Position numbers and translations under genes: made by a program | DNA from: Planctomycetota bacterium | Lineage (GTDB): Bacteria > Planctomycetota > Planctomycetia > Pirellulales > UBA1268 | Direction: 5' to 3' | DNA length: 32,959 bases | Assembly: GCA_003669255.1 (NCBI GenBank) | Contig: QWPO01000028.1 | Span: forward strand, 1-32,959 | Notes under the pieces: model-generated | Databases searched by the model: none | Told to the model about the DNA's origin: nothing | What the model saw: the letters and a program-made list of their open reading frames with translations, nothing else | Shown here: piece after piece, positions 1 to 7,275 of the stretch | Numbering within the stretch: position 1 is the stretch's first letter | How the letters are laid out: every line of letters starts with the position of its first letter

Positions 1-1
1 C

Positions 2-523
2 ATGCGTCCCCGGGAGACCGGCCCAGTCCGTGGCGACGCCACGCGGACCGACAGGCCCGCGGAGTCCAAGGAAGGCGACGACGCAGCCGGCAGCGAAGGC
101 CGTGGCCGCCGGCGCCGGCGGCGGCGTGGCGGCGAGGGACGGTCGCGAAGCGACCGTGAATCCTCGTCTTCGTCATCATCATCGAGCCGTGATTCGGGCC
201 AGCCACGCCAGCGAAGCCGGAGTGGCCGGCGGTCGTCCGGAGAATCTCGGTCGTCCTCTTTCTCGCGGGGCCGCCGCGATGACTTCGCACCGGTCGCCGG
301 CCGTCACGAAGACGATGACGAGGGCCTTGAGTTCCTCGGGGTCGAGGAGGCTGGCCAGGAGTCGCAGCGCCGTCAGCGGGCCGCCGAGGACGAAGACATC
401 CTCGTCGAAAGCGGCCTCAACACGGTGCTCGACGTGCCCAGCTGGGTCGAGGCGATCGGGATCGTGATCGCCGGCAACCTCGACGCCCGCAACAAGGGCC
501 GCAGCGGCGACCGCAGCCGCTAG
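2..523 (+). CDS. C-terminal part of an Arg/Ser-rich low-complexity protein (partial)
   Basis: The frame is open to the left window edge, so the ATG at position 2 may be internal and the gene probably begins outside. The visible 173 residues are mostly disordered: an Arg/Gly block (about residues 33-47), a run of nine serines (about 54-62), more Arg/Ser, then an acidic stretch. Only the last 40 residues look folded, with a hydrophobic segment around 'VPSWVEAIGIVIAGN' and a basic tail. A basic/RG-rich region followed by a short conserved C-terminus suggests RNA or nucleic-acid contact, but this is inference and I do not recognise the family. It ends 13 bp before the convergent gene at 537. Real coding is supported by the long uninterrupted frame and the clean stop. 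Confidence 0.65.
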   Translation: MRPRETGPVRGDATRTDRPAESKEGDDAAGSEGRGRRRRRRRGGEGRSRSDRESSSSSSSSSRDSGQPRQRSRSGRRSSGESRSSSFSRGRRDDFAPVAGRHEDDDEGLEFLGVEEAGQESQRRQRAAEDEDILVESGLNTVLDVPSWVEAIGIVIAGNLDARNKGRSGDRSR

Positions 524-536
524 AGCGACACGTCGA

Positions 537-1280
537 TTACTTCAGCGAGATCGTCCGGGCCAGCGGCCGGAGGATCTGCTCGACGACGCAGGAGTCGACC
601 ACCTCGCGGCCGAGTTGGGCCAGCCGATCCATCGCGTCGACGTAGCTGGTATCCGGGTCGAGGCTGCCGTACTGCCGGGCCGTCACGTACACGCTCAGCT
701 GCTCCTCGTTGAACTCCCCGGTCCGCACCTGGAAGGCGTTGGTCCGTGTCTCGGTGCTCACCCGCACCTGAATGCGGCAGTCCTCCTCGATGGCGATCGT
801 GAGCGACGGCTCGTAGTTGATCACTCGCGCCCCGGGGGCGTCGCCGAGCCGTTCCAGGGCCGGCCCCACTCCGAGGGCCTCGGCAAGGAGGGCGTTGTGG
901 TTACCGCGATAGGCGAAATCGAAGCCGAAGAGCACGTCGAGAGCCTCACACTCAAGCGGGCTCACCGAGAGGAACGCCGGGGCGAGATCGAGCACCAGAC
1001 GGTGCTGCTCGAGGGCATCGTCGATCGATGACGGATTGACCTGGCCGGAGCAAAGCCGCTTGGCCTCGACCGCGGCCCAGCGGTAGCGCCCCTGGTCCTT
1101 GTCCTCCTCGAGCACGTAGTCGCGCTTGTCGCGGCAGTAGAACTTCCGCATCGACGGAAAACGCTTCTGCACCCGCTCGAAGTACTGGAGGATCGTCTCC
1201 CTCTGGGCCGGGAGTTCGATCTCCGTGGCCAGGTTCATGTTGACGTAGAAGTCGTCGGCGAGCGACGCGTAGGGCGTCAT
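537..1280 (-). CDS. Conserved-looking hypothetical protein, 247 aa
   Basis: A soluble 247-residue protein with no signal peptide or membrane segment. It starts at an ATG. The N-terminal half is charged, with aromatic residues (FERVQKRFPSMRKFYCRDKRDY) and the sequence YRWAAVEAKRLCSGQV. The C-terminal half alternates hydrophobic and charged residues in a beta-rich style (ALERLGDAP, RIQVRVSTETR, FQVRTGEFNEE). No catalytic motif is evident and I do not recognise the family. The composition is balanced, unlike the Arg-rich or Pro-rich translations of non-coding frames here, which supports a real gene. It is convergent with the preceding partial gene and probably transcribed alone. Confidence 0.75.
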   Translation of the reverse strand: MTPYASLADDFYVNMNLATEIELPAQRETILQYFERVQKRFPSMRKFYCRDKRDYVLEEDKDQGRYRWAAVEAKRLCSGQVNPSSIDDALEQHRLVLDLAPAFLSVSPLECEALDVLFGFDFAYRGNHNALLAEALGVGPALERLGDAPGARVINYEPSLTIAIEEDCRIQVRVSTETRTNAFQVRTGEFNEEQLSVYVTARQYGSLDPDTSYVDAMDRLAQLGREVVDSCVVEQILRPLARTISLK

Positions 1281-1495
1281 GTCCTGGAGGAACTCCCGAG
1301 GAAAAAGGGGCGGGGAACTCGCGAGTATAGCAAGGCGGGGCCGGCATCTCGCCCCGGGACGTCCGCTGGGACCAAGGCCCGGATGCCCACGACTGGAAAC
1401 CTTCCCCGATGATCGTCATAATCCGGAGCGACGGGGGGAGTTCGGAAGGACCCTCCGTCCTTCTGCGCTCCGCCCGCGTGCAAGAGCGCCCAGCC

Positions 1496-1699
1496 ATGGC
1501 TTCGAACTCCGGAGCAGCCAGCATTCCCGACGAGCGGCTGTCGATCGAACAGCGGCACGACGGCGCCATTCTGGTCCGCGTGAAGTCGGAGGGCACCGAG
1601 GGCTCGCGACTCCCCGACGCTGTGTTCTCGTTTCGCTGCGGCGACCCCCAGTATTCCTACTGGCTCGCTCGCCTCAAGACGGCCGACGGCAGTCGCTGA
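1496..1699 (+). CDS. Small hypothetical protein, 67 aa
   Basis: A short frame beginning at the ATG at 1496. The upstream in-frame ATG at 1409 would add 29 residues of unlikely composition, so the shorter start is preferred. The product is acidic to neutral and beta-rich in appearance (LSIEQRHDGAILVRVKSE, AVFSFRCGDPQYSYWLARL) with one cysteine and no signal peptide. The Shine-Dalgarno is weak. It lies between a divergent hypothetical gene and convergent rho, and a palindromic repeat sits 60 bp past its stop. The function is unknown. Coding status is probable rather than certain because the opposite strand also has an open frame here. Confidence 0.45.
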   Translation: MASNSGAASIPDERLSIEQRHDGAILVRVKSEGTEGSRLPDAVFSFRCGDPQYSYWLARLKTADGSR

Positions 1700-1758
1700 A
1701 CGCCGCTCACAGGCCCTCGGTTTGATCCTCACGCGTTCAAGAGGCTCGTGGCCTTCTC

Positions 1759-1783
1759 GTAGCACAGGTTTTCAACCTGTGTG
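1759..1783. repeat. Interspersed palindromic repeat, single copy
   Basis: The core is CACAGGTT-TTC-AACCTGTG (1764-1782), an 8-bp perfect stem with a 3-nt loop, preceded by GTAG. It lies between the stop of the small plus-strand gene (1699) and the stop of rho (1800), that is, between convergent gene ends. It belongs to the family also seen near 5499, 14162, 24445, 27452 and 29320. It has no U-tract, so it is not a classic intrinsic terminator. Confidence 0.85.
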
Positions 1784-1799
1784 TCTTGGTTGAGCCCTA

Positions 1800-3194
1800 T
1801 CAGTCGTCGCGCGAACTGGCGATCAGCGAGATGAACTCGCGGTTGCTCTTGAACTTCGCGAGCTGCTTCGTGAGTTGCTCCATCGCATCCACGTGGTGCA
1901 TGCTCGACAGCGTTCGCCGCAGCATGTTGACCGCGTGGAGCGTGTTGGGATCGAGCAGCTTCTCCTCGCGACGTGTTCCTGACTGCGAGATGTCGATGGC
2001 AGGCCAGACACGGCGGTCGGAGAGTTTCCGGTCGAGCACGAGCTCCATGTTGCCGGTGCCCTTGAACTCCTGAAAAATCAACTCGTCCATGCGGCTGCCG
2101 GTATCGATGAGGGCGGTGGCCACGATCGTCAGCGAGCCCCCCTCCTCAAACACGCGGGCCGTGGCGAAGAGCTTCTTGGGAATATCGAGGGCCTTGATGT
2201 CGACGCCGCCCGACATCGTCCGGCCGGTGTTGCCGACCCACTTGTTGAAGGCCCGGGCCATGCGGGTGATCGAGTCCATCAACAGGAACACGTCCTTGCC
2301 GGTCTCGGCCATCCGCTTGCAACGCTCGACGACGAGTTGCGAGAGCCGCACGTGGCTCTCCACGTCGCAGTCGAGGCTGCTGGCGAGCACATCACCCTTC
2401 ACCGACCGCTTCATGTCGGTGACCTCCTCGGGCCGCTCGTCGACAAGCAGCATCACGAGGCTGAGTTCCGGGTGGTTGGTGGAGATGGCCTGCGAGACCT
2501 GCTGAAGGAGCACGGTCTTGCCCGTCCGCGGTGGCGCAACGATCAGGGCCCGCTGCCCCTTGCCGAGGGGCGTGAGGATATCCATCACCCGCGTGGTGAT
2601 CGGCTGCTGTCCCGTCTCGAGACGTAGCCACGTCTCGGGATTGATCGGCGTGAGCTGGTCGAACGCCTTGACGTTGATGTAGTCGTCGGGAGGCATGCCC
2701 TCGACCGACTCGATTTCGCGAACCCGCGGTCCCTGCTGCCGCCTGCCGGGCTGGACGAGAGCCTTGAGGTACACGCCCTCGCGAAGGCGATACCGGTCGA
2801 TCATCGTGGCCGGCACGAAGGGATCGGTGCGTTCCCGCGTGTAGTTGGTCTCCACGCTGCGGAGGAATCCGTAGCCGTTGGGGTGCATCTCCAGCACGCC
2901 CACACCCGGCTCCAGCGGGATCGGCTCGCCGTTTTCAGCGACCTCCGGCTCCAGCTCCGGCGGCCTCATGCCCTCGCTGTCCATGTCCACGGCCCCGGCT
3001 CCGGCCTGCGGCGGGCCACCACCGCCACCACCGCCACCGCCGCCGCCACGGCGAAATCGGCGACGACGGCCGTAGCCGCCGCCTTGGTATCCCTGACCGG
3101 GGCCCTGCCCCGGACCCGGCCCAGGCCCCTGACCGGGGCCCTGTCCCTGACCACCGTACCCACCGGGACGCCGCGAACGCCTGCGCTTCGACAT
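1800..3194 (-). CDS. rho: Transcription termination factor Rho
   Basis: Rho is a hexameric RNA-dependent ATPase/helicase that terminates transcription. The first ~75 of 464 residues are disordered: a basic start (SKRRRSRR), Gly-Gln-Pro repeats, an RRRRFRR patch and eleven consecutive glycines. The RNA-binding cold-shock-like domain follows (MHPNGYGFLR, DPFVPATMIDRYRLREG). The ATPase domain has the P-loop APPRTGKT, the Walker B-like LLMDSITRMARAFN, the GGVDIKAL segment and the TGNMELVLDRKLSDRRVWPAIDI signature. The usual helical Rho N-terminal domain was not recognised and seems replaced by the disordered region. I chose the ATG at 3194, which gives SKRRRSRR at the N-terminus. A GTG at 3266 would add 24 residues with no better ribosome site. 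A likely promoter lies about 390 bp upstream. Confidence 0.97.
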   Translation of the reverse strand: MSKRRRSRRPGGYGGQGQGPGQGPGPGPGQGPGQGYQGGGYGRRRRFRRGGGGGGGGGGGPPQAGAGAVDMDSEGMRPPELEPEVAENGEPIPLEPGVGVLEMHPNGYGFLRSVETNYTRERTDPFVPATMIDRYRLREGVYLKALVQPGRRQQGPRVREIESVEGMPPDDYINVKAFDQLTPINPETWLRLETGQQPITTRVMDILTPLGKGQRALIVAPPRTGKTVLLQQVSQAISTNHPELSLVMLLVDERPEEVTDMKRSVKGDVLASSLDCDVESHVRLSQLVVERCKRMAETGKDVFLLMDSITRMARAFNKWVGNTGRTMSGGVDIKALDIPKKLFATARVFEEGGSLTIVATALIDTGSRMDELIFQEFKGTGNMELVLDRKLSDRRVWPAIDISQSGTRREEKLLDPNTLHAVNMLRRTLSSMHHVDAMEQLTKQLAKFKSNREFISLIASSRDD

Positions 3195-3578
3195 GGATGC
3201 TGAAAACCCCTGAACTGGAATCTGATCTGAAATCCGAACCGGAAACCGCCCTGAAATGCTGGTCACTCGGAAAGCGTGAACACCGTCTGGCTCAACCTGG
3301 CTGCTTTCGCACGGACGTGGGCGTCACCGCCCGAATCCTGAGACGGACTTTCCGCGGACGACCGTGGAAAATCCTCGAAAACGAAGCCGTCGTAACGACG
3401 GCATCCGAAACGATGCCGCGACCTCTGACCCGGGGCTCTTAGGAAACCCCAATGGGAAGACCCCTCGCGGAGTCCTGACTCCCTGGCCGCGACCCGTCTC
3501 ACAAGCTGTTGAGACGAAGCCCTGCGACAAGCCTCCGGAAGGCTCAAAGCTCGTTCCGGAATCGTCAGTCACGACGAC
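3195..3578 (-). promoter_or_regulatory. Long structured 5' leader of rho
   Basis: About 384 nt separate the predicted transcription start from the rho ATG. The leader holds several short hairpins: GTCTCA/TGAGAC (3496-3515), an AGCCTCCGG-type imperfect palindrome (3530-3544), GCATC/GATGC (3401-3416), and a 7-bp stem with 3-nt loop, GCCGTCG-TAA-CGACGGC (3386-3402). No convincing ORF was found inside. Rho is autoregulated through its leader in several bacteria; that this leader does so is inference. The remainder of the gap up to 3899 holds the promoter at 3585-3613 and about 285 bp upstream of the next gene, with an AT-rich patch TAAAAT at 3661. Confidence 0.45.
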
Positions 3579-3584
3579 TTGCGA

Positions 3585-3613
3585 AGTATCCGTGGGAGCT
3601 GCATATCTGTCAA
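3585..3613 (-). promoter_or_regulatory. Sigma70-type promoter for rho
   Basis: Read on the minus strand there is a perfect -35 TTGACA (3613-3608), a 17-bp spacer, and the -10-like hexamer GATACT (3590-3585, four of six consensus bases). It points toward rho, with a start predicted near 3578. The exact -35 and ideal spacing in a GC-rich intergenic region make chance less likely. Confidence 0.55.
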
Positions 3614-3899
3614 GCAGGGGGACCAACAGGACACCTGCCGGGGCGTCGCGAAAAACCCGATAAAATACGCATGAATAGGTGTTTTCGCCCCGGAGAACTG
3701 GGGGGGCTGGGAGGCCCGTCACGAGCCTTGTTTTCGAGTGCTGGCTGCCGCTGGCGATTTCGATGCGATTCCTGCATCCGGATCAACCGATACCAGACGC
3801 AGGGTTTTCCCGATCGGCAGGCTGCCCAAGCCTCCGGGCAATGGTGGCCGGAGTCAGGGGCGACGCCGCGACCGGATTCTCGATCACGGGGCCAGAGCG

Positions 3900-5474
3900 A
3901 TGGGTGGGGCAACAACAACAGGTCGGTGGTCAGCTGTGTCGCATGCGGCGACGACTCGTACGGTCGGCGTGCTGGTCTTCGCGCTCTTTTCCGTTCCCGC
4001 ATGGGCGGGCATGACGTGGCATGAGGATCTCGCTGCGGCCCAGACCGCATCCGCCGCGAGCCGTAAGCCTGTCCTCGCCGTGTTCACCGCGTCGTGGAGT
4101 CCGGAATCGACCGCGTTTGAGCAGCAGGTTCTGGTTGCCAACGAAGTCGAGGCCGTGCTGGCGGCGTGCTTCGAGCCGATCCGCATCGATGTCGATCAGC
4201 GGCCCGGCCTCACCAAGCGACTCGAGGTGGCGCACGTGCCATCGGCATGCGTGCTCGGCGAGGGCAATGCGGTCCTCGCACGATTCGACTGCCCGTCGAC
4301 ATCACCCGGTTTCGTGGCGATCGCGGCACGCACCGCCCAGGAAGCCGCGTCCTGCGCCGCCGCCAAGCAGCCGACCGGCGACGCCTCGGCCGTGGCATGG
4401 AGCGTGGCCTCCGACGACCGCTCCGCCGCTGAGCGGGCGGCCGCCGACTTCCCCGCAACACCTGGCGATGGCAGCCCGCTGACGGAATCAGCCGCTCCGA
4501 CGGCGTTGGGGCGTGGCTCGATCTCACTCGTGACGGCGAAAGTTCGGCAGCTCTCCAGCTTTGCGACCGGAACCTCGCGTTCCGTGGGCAGCGGCGCGCC
4601 GCAGCCGCCTTCGTCGCCCGCCATCGCTACCAGCGAGCCGCCGCCGAGCCGCTTTGTATCGTCCACTCCTAACGATCAGCCGACGCTCCCGCAGTCCGCG
4701 CCTCCGTCGTGGCCCGCCGAGCCGGCCAGCCGGGACTCCGCCTTCGCCAACGCCCCGCAGCAGCCTGCGGCTGCCCAAACGATCGAACCTCATCCAGCCG
4801 CAACGCCGTGGCTGTCCGGTTCTGCGTCGGCGGGTGCCTTGCCGCCATCGGGCCCCGAGTCGTCGGCCGTCGCCGCGGATCCGTCCGAGAACACAAAGCC
4901 AACGAGCACGTGGTCGTCGTTCGTGACCGCATTTCAGAAGCCGTTCAGCATCTTCTCGAAGCCGTCCAAGCCCGCAGAGCCGCCGACGATGCCGCCCGCG
5001 CGGCCCACGTCGCCGCTCGCCGCGACGCCCTCGACAACGGCTTCGGCCGCCGCCTCGCTCGCGGACGCGGCTCCGGTAGGCCCCGATCCTCACGGCTCGA
5101 TGCCGCTGGGGCTCGAGGGCTACTGCCCCGTGACGCTCGCCGAGAAGGGCGTCTGGACGGAAGGCCGCGCCCAGTGGGGTGTTAGGCACCGCGGTCGCAC
5201 GTACCTGTTCGCCGGCCCTGAACAGCAGCAAGCGTTCCTGGCCTCGCCCGACCGCTACTCTCCGGCCCTCTCCGGCGACGACCCTGTGGCCGTCGTTGAT
5301 CAGGGCAAGAGCCTGCCGGGCCGACGGGCGTACGGTGTGACCTATCAATCGCGGATGTATCTCTTCTCTTCTTCGGAGACGCGGGCCCAGTTCGCCGCCA
5401 ATCCGGAGCGATACACCGCCCCCGTGACGCTCGCCGAGCGGCCGGCACCCGTCGACGCCACTCGGCGGTACTAA
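3900..5474 (+). CDS. Secreted thioredoxin-like protein with a disordered linker and two C-terminal YHS-like repeats
   Basis: The product has 524 residues from the ATG at 3900. That start puts a signal peptide at the N-terminus (hydrophobic core TVGVLVFALF, cleavage after VPAWA at about 36). An upstream in-frame start would bury it. Residues ~40-145 have a thioredoxin-like pattern: FTASWSPEST aligns with the FTAxWCxxC region, and HVPSACVL keeps the cis-proline. Both active-site cysteines are serines (W66-S-P-E-S70), so redox activity is unlikely. Residues ~150-390 are a Pro/Ser/Ala-rich disordered linker. The last ~125 residues (GLEGYCPVTL; RGRTYLFAGPEQQQAFLASPDRY; SRMYLFSSSETRAQFAANPERY) look like two YHS-type repeats. 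The role is unknown, possibly a periplasmic or envelope binding protein. Five palindromic repeats follow its stop. Confidence 0.85.
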   Translation: MGGATTTGRWSAVSHAATTRTVGVLVFALFSVPAWAGMTWHEDLAAAQTASAASRKPVLAVFTASWSPESTAFEQQVLVANEVEAVLAACFEPIRIDVDQRPGLTKRLEVAHVPSACVLGEGNAVLARFDCPSTSPGFVAIAARTAQEAASCAAAKQPTGDASAVAWSVASDDRSAAERAAADFPATPGDGSPLTESAAPTALGRGSISLVTAKVRQLSSFATGTSRSVGSGAPQPPSSPAIATSEPPPSRFVSSTPNDQPTLPQSAPPSWPAEPASRDSAFANAPQQPAAAQTIEPHPAATPWLSGSASAGALPPSGPESSAVAADPSENTKPTSTWSSFVTAFQKPFSIFSKPSKPAEPPTMPPARPTSPLAATPSTTASAAASLADAAPVGPDPHGSMPLGLEGYCPVTLAEKGVWTEGRAQWGVRHRGRTYLFAGPEQQQAFLASPDRYSPALSGDDPVAVVDQGKSLPGRRAYGVTYQSRMYLFSSSETRAQFAANPERYTAPVTLAERPAPVDATRRY

Positions 5475-5498
5475 GATCACCGCAGGGCGTGCTCTCCG

Positions 5499-5653
5499 GT
5501 AGCACAGGTTCGCAACCTGTGCCGTTTTCTGAGCAGGTTAACAACCTGCTCTACATTTCCCCACGTAGCACAGGTTGGCAACCTGTGCCGTTTTCGAGCA
5601 GGTTAACAACCTGCTCTACGTGCCTCCCCGTAGCGCAGGTTTTCAACCTGCGG
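5499..5653. repeat. Cluster of five palindromic repeats, two alternating subtypes
   Basis: Five hairpin units lie between convergent gene ends. Copies at 5499-5523 and 5565-5590 have the CACAGGTT/AACCTGTG stem. Copies at 5531-5554 and 5596-5619 have a 9-bp stem GAGCAGGTT-AAC-AACCTGCTC. The copy at 5630-5653 has CGCAGGTT/AACCTGCG. The first four form a tandem duplication of an A+B pair (period ~66 bp) joined by the same CCGTTTTC linker. Differences between subtypes fall in paired positions, keeping the stems intact. Confidence 0.85.
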
Positions 5654-5668
5654 CTCCTCACGCGGCGG

Positions 5669-7204
5669 TCAGCGAGCCCGCGCCCAGCCTTTGCTCCGCT
5701 CCACCGCGTCACGCCAGGTGGCGAGCATCCGCCGTCGCTCCTCGGCGGTGATCCGAGGCTCAAACCGCCGCTCCACGCGGCGGGCATCGGCCACGGCCGT
5801 CGCGTCGGCGAAGAATCCTGCTGCCAGGCCCGCCAACAGTGCCGCGCCGAGCGCCGTCGTCTCCACCACCGCCGGACGCTCCACCACGAGCCCGATCACA
5901 TCGGCCTGGACCTGCATGAGGAGGTCGTTGCCGCTGGCCCCACCGTCCACCCGCAGATGGCGGAGCGCGACCCCCGAATCCCGCTGCATGCACTCCACCA
6001 CATCGGCCACCGACAGTGCGATGGCCTCGAGCGCCGCCCGGGCGACGTGGCCACGGCTCGTGCCCCGCGACAGGCCGATGATCAGGCCCCGCGCCGCGGG
6101 ATCCCAATAGGGTGCGCCAAGTCCAGTGAGCGCCGGCACGATCGTCACGCCGCCGTTGTCGGCCACGCTCGTCGCGAGCAGCTCCACGTCGGCGGCCTTC
6201 TCGATCAGGCCGAGGCCGTCGCGGAGCCAGCCCACGAGCGCTCCCGCGATGAACACCGATCCCTCCAGGCAGTAGTGCGGCCCGGGCGGTGACCCGCATC
6301 CGGGTGTCGTCAACAATCCGCTGTCGCTCACCACCGGCCGGTCGCCGGTCGAGAACATCAGAAACGCCCCCGTGCCGTAGGTGTTCTTTGCGTCGCCGGG
6401 CCGCTCGACCCCCTGCCCGAAGGCTGCGGCCTGCTGGTCGCCGGCGCAGCCCAGGATCGGCACGGCCGCGCCGAAGAGTGCCGGCTCGGTCTCCCCGAAC
6501 CAACCGCTCGACGGCCGGACCTCGGGCAGCATGCACCGCGGCACGCCGAAGATGCGGCAGAGGTCGTCGCTCCAGGCAAGCGTGCCGATGTCGAAGAGCA
6601 GCGTGCGGCTGGCGTTGGTGACGTCGGTGGCGTGCACGCGGCCGCCGGTGAGCCGCCAGATCAGAAACGAGTCGACGGTGCCGAAGAGCACCTCGCCCCG
6701 CTCGCACCGCCCACGCAGACCGGGAATCGTCTCCAGCAGGTGCACGATCTTCGTCGCGGAGAAGTAGGGGTCGAGCACGAGGCCCGTCCGCCGCCGCACC
6801 TCTAGCTCGACGCCCGCGGCCTTCAGCCGTGTGCAGATCGGCGCCGACACGCGGCTCTGCCAGACGATCGCCGGCGCGACCGGCTTTCCCGTCTCCTTCT
6901 CCCAGAGGATCGTCGTCTCCCGCTGGTTGGTGATCCCGATCGCGGCCACGTGGTCGGCGGCAACGCCGGCCGACTCGAGCACCCGCCGCGCGCACGAGAG
7001 CTGCGTCCGCCAGATGTCCTCAGGGTCGTGCTCGACGATCCCGAGGTCGGCGCCGTCTGGCCCCGCCTCGCTGCGGGCGTGCTGCGGAAACTCCTCCTGG
7101 GCCACCGCGACCGGTGTGCCCCGCTGATCGAAGAGGATCGCACGGCTCGAGGTGGTGCCTTGGTCGAGTGCGAGCACGCAGGTGGCCGAGGGCCGCGATG
7201 GCAA
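5669..7204 (-). CDS. glpK: Glycerol kinase
   Basis: A FGGY-family kinase that phosphorylates glycerol to sn-glycerol 3-phosphate with ATP in the cytoplasm. Clear motifs are LALDQGTTSSRAILFD (N-terminal phosphate/ATP site), ITNQRETTILWEKETGKP and VWQSR (substrate binding), DVTNASRTLLFDI, CAGDQQAAAFGQ, NTYGTGAFLM, and the C-terminal LRVDGGASGNDLLMQ adenosine-site motif. I prefer the TTG at 7204, giving 511 aa, close to the E. coli enzyme. It has GGAG 9 nt upstream and starts just before the conserved domain. A GTG at 7270 would add 22 unconserved residues and leave only 5 bp before the divergent gene at 7276. No glycerol transporter or dehydrogenase adjoins it. Confidence 0.96.
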   Translation of the reverse strand: MPSRPSATCVLALDQGTTSSRAILFDQRGTPVAVAQEEFPQHARSEAGPDGADLGIVEHDPEDIWRTQLSCARRVLESAGVAADHVAAIGITNQRETTILWEKETGKPVAPAIVWQSRVSAPICTRLKAAGVELEVRRRTGLVLDPYFSATKIVHLLETIPGLRGRCERGEVLFGTVDSFLIWRLTGGRVHATDVTNASRTLLFDIGTLAWSDDLCRIFGVPRCMLPEVRPSSGWFGETEPALFGAAVPILGCAGDQQAAAFGQGVERPGDAKNTYGTGAFLMFSTGDRPVVSDSGLLTTPGCGSPPGPHYCLEGSVFIAGALVGWLRDGLGLIEKAADVELLATSVADNGGVTIVPALTGLGAPYWDPAARGLIIGLSRGTSRGHVARAALEAIALSVADVVECMQRDSGVALRHLRVDGGASGNDLLMQVQADVIGLVVERPAVVETTALGAALLAGLAAGFFADATAVADARRVERRFEPRITAEERRRMLATWRDAVERSKGWARAR

Positions 7205-7213
7205 GGTCGAGAT

Positions 7214-7217
7214 CTCC
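7214..7217 (-). promoter_or_regulatory. Ribosome binding site deciding the glpK start
   Basis: GGAG on the minus strand lies 9 nt before the TTG at 7204. The alternative GTG at 7270 has no Shine-Dalgarno at a workable distance (nearest GGAG about 17 nt away). This supports the shorter protein and leaves a 71-bp divergent promoter region. Confidence 0.5.
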
Positions 7218-7275
7218 GTGATGGGCGAAGGACGTGGGGGCCGAGTATCCTCGACAACGTCCCTGGACACGAGCC

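Noticed and set aside
3267-3547. A 94-codon minus-strand ORF upstream of rho
   Set aside because: No ribosome site, Arg/Ser-rich composition, and it covers the hairpins of the rho leader; more likely untranslated leader.
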